Shown here piece after piece: positions 5,084 through 5,202 of a stretch of 5,202 nucleotides of DNA (within the stretch, counting starts at the first letter, position 1; each line of letters opens with the position of its first letter). The notes under the pieces were generated by a model. The model ran no database searches. It saw nothing but the letters and a program-made list of their open reading frames with translations, and was not told where the DNA came from. A program made the position numbers and the translations under genes. The DNA is taken from positions 1 through 5,202 of the forward strand of contig JAUWXH010000189.1 of the NCBI GenBank assembly GCA_030616465.1, written 5' to 3'. Source of the DNA: Planctomycetota bacterium. GTDB lineage: Bacteria > Planctomycetota > Phycisphaerae > UBA1845 > Fen-1342.

Positions 5084-5202
5084 CTATTCCGGCCGCTTCG
5101 AGAGAAACCCTACGCTGGAAGCGAGGCAGCGCTGGCGGAATTGCTGGCGCGCGGCTTCGTCGCGCTCGTCCTCGGCGTGCAGGTCCTCGAGATTGGCGTT
5201 GC
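5084..5202 (-). CDS. 3' end of a convergent gene, product unknown (partial)
   Basis: On the minus strand an open frame enters from the right edge and ends at TAG (5084-5086), giving the last 38 residues of a protein. They include NLEDLHAEDERDEAARQQF (3-21) and end SKRPE. Third codon positions are strongly GC-rich (GAC, CTG, CAC, GCC, GAG, CGC), as in the neighbouring genes, while the first of the other two minus-strand frames hits a stop and the second reads as an Arg/Pro-rich shadow. The fragment is a charged, probably helical C terminus. I do not recognise a family. The gene converges on the HEAT-repeat gene, with the paired stem-loops between them. The start and most of the protein lie outside the window. 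Confidence 0.6.
   Translation of the reverse strand, partial: NANLEDLHAEDERDEAARQQFRQRCLASSVGFLSKRPE

Overview
This is a GC-rich window whose gene content suggests a planctomycete, perhaps close to the Phycisphaerae. The reasons are a short flagellin with the core GKDDPAGLI, an exported protein with a PEP-CTERM sorting tail, a large exported HEAT-repeat protein with a WW motif, and intergenic DNA dense in palindromes. This is inferred from family recognition, not from a marker gene.

Layout: positions 1-506 hold no credible gene but are full of structured repeats. Four short hairpins of the form G-Y-CCC-NNN-GGG-R-C recur every 73-81 bases. They are followed by a 16-bp perfect palindrome and an imperfect inverted repeat of about 97 bases. 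Next come two minus-strand genes, read from right to left: a PEP-CTERM surface protein (1453-2400, GTG start with a strong ribosome binding site) and a small flagellin (507-1319). A 133-base spacer with nested inverted repeats separates them. A 304-base divergent control region (2401-2704) separates this pair from a plus-strand gene for a 768-residue exported HEAT/helical-repeat protein (2705-5011). After it lies an inverted pair of GC-rich stem-loops, then the 3' end of a convergent minus-strand gene that leaves the window (5084-5202, last 38 residues only).

How the genes relate: the two minus-strand genes could be co-transcribed and both encode extracellular proteins, one exported by Sec and kept by an exosortase-type system, the other expected to leave through a flagellar export apparatus. 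No exosortase, chaperone or other flagellar gene is visible. The HEAT protein is probably an exported scaffold. The heptamer CCGATAA, the core of a sigma-28 type -10 element, occurs three times in the window, once upstream of each of the three complete genes, 87-99 bases before the start codon. This hints at shared control, but good -35 elements are mostly missing.

I see no clear new defence or mobile system. The least ordinary items are the ~77-base periodic hairpin array, the shared upstream heptamer, and the flagellin with a FlgL-like N terminus next to a PEP-CTERM gene.
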